Origin: Candidatus Binatus sp.
GTDB taxonomy: Bacteria; Desulfobacterota; Binatia; Binatales; Binataceae
Length of the DNA stretch: 64,000 nt
Assembly (NCBI RefSeq): GCF_030646925.1
Contig: NZ_JAUSKL010000046.1
Coordinates: 1 to 64,000 of the forward strand
Direction: 5' to 3'
Made by a program: the position numbers and the translations under genes. The notes beneath the pieces are model-generated. The model saw only the letters and a program-made list of their open reading frames with translations, searched no databases and was not told where the DNA came from. Shown here one piece after another: positions 63,650 to 64,000 of the stretch. The first letter of the stretch is position 1. Every line of letters starts with the position of its first letter.

Positions 63650-64000
63650 ATGGCAGTTGCGAAACTCGTTTATTACGGCGCGATAGCGGCGTTGGCGCTT
63701 GTCCTCGCCGGAATTCTCCTCGCTTACCTTCACCTGGTCGCGCCCCTCACCGGCTTCCTGTTCTTCATCATCAGCTTCTTCCTGAGTCTCATCGGCGTGA
63801 TCGTTGGTCTGATCGCGATCGTTGTCACCCGCACGCCCGAGCGCCGAGTCGCCCGCCCGCACGCGCTGATCGGTACTGTGATCTCTCTCGCGATCGCGCT
63901 GCCGATCATCACCATGGTCGTACGCGGCATGAAGTATCCGCCAATCAACGACATCACCACCGACGTCGATAGTCCGCCGGAGTTCGTGTTCGCGCTGACG
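63650..64000 (+). CDS. DUF1499-like membrane protein, 3' end beyond window
   Basis: The 117 codons present encode three membrane helices (VYYGAIAALALVLAGILLAY; FFIISFFLSLIGVIVGLIAI; TVISLAIALPIITMVV) followed by GMKYPPINDITTDVDSPPEF, the transition into a DUF1499 domain. Function is unknown. GGGGGAATCGAG precedes the ATG. The gene continues past the right edge. Confidence 0.72.
   Translation, partial: MAVAKLVYYGAIAALALVLAGILLAYLHLVAPLTGFLFFIISFFLSLIGVIVGLIAIVVTRTPERRVARPHALIGTVISLAIALPIITMVVRGMKYPPINDITTDVDSPPEFVFALT

Overview
The window is GC-rich, gene-dense bacterial chromosome with most codons ending in G or C. Periplasmic c-type cytochromes, a periplasmic TTQ amine dehydrogenase, an mreBCD-mrdA-rodA rod-shape operon and a PpiD-like periplasmic folding factor suggest a didermic (Gram-negative type) cell. 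The mix of LLM/F420-type oxidoreductase, xanthine-dehydrogenase-type hydroxylase, methylamine/aromatic amine dehydrogenase and LutABC suggests a metabolically versatile environmental organism. I would guess an uncultured deltaproteobacterial or Binatota-like lineage. That placement is inference only; recA, dnaX or asnS phylogeny would settle it.

Layout. 1-6 kb: recA (cut by the left edge), a 2'-5' RNA ligase-like protein, a DsbA/HCCA-isomerase-like protein, a DUF3108 and a HEAT-repeat envelope protein, fabG and erpA. 6-11 kb: queG, a SirB1-like protein and a lutBCA lactate-oxidation operon. 11-14 kb: small genes, tRNA-Val(CAC), a possible integrase remnant and a frameshifted SnoaL-like gene. 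14-18 kb: a three-subunit molybdenum hydroxylase operon ending in a MoaD-like gene. 18-22.7 kb: a HAD phosphatase and an amine-dehydrogenase cluster (mau/aau B-E-D-A plus two cytochromes c). 22.8-25 kb: a DUF2089 regulator with a large beta-repeat protein, behind a palindromic operator. 25-27 kb: aguBA, agmatine to putrescine. 27.2-30.4 kb: SRP RNA, dnaX, ebfC, recR. 30.4-36 kb: hicBA, a lipoprotein cytochrome c, a PuuD-like membrane protein, sodB, an SDR, a lipase, an LLM oxidoreductase and a nest of repeats. 36.3-39.9 kb: an Rrf2 regulator divergent from assimilatory sulfite reductase and APS reductase. 39.9-49.3 kb: asnS, cvpA, trxA, a flavoprotein oxidase flanked by 209-bp direct repeats, an esterase, a PpiD-like chaperone and a frameshifted DUF3800-like gene. 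49.4-54.9 kb: mreBCD-mrdA-rodA. 55-64 kb: a UPF0175/DUF3368 pair, a nucleoside-type ABC transporter without a binding protein, a tRNA nucleotidyltransferase, an ICMT-like methyltransferase, an SDR, a methyltransferase and a DUF1499-like membrane protein cut by the right edge.

Points most worth a second look: (1) the TTQ amine-dehydrogenase cluster with no mauG or mauF; (2) the DUF2089/beta-repeat pair, whose two proteins share a C-terminal helical motif and whose promoter looks leaderless and overlaps a long palindrome; (3) a 70-nt interspersed element present twice, with three compensatory base-pair changes in two hairpins; (4) the bicovalent-type flavin oxidase between near-identical direct repeats, one of which truncates a copy of the neighbouring gene; (5) an A8 run in dnaX where a -1 slip would terminate translation at once.
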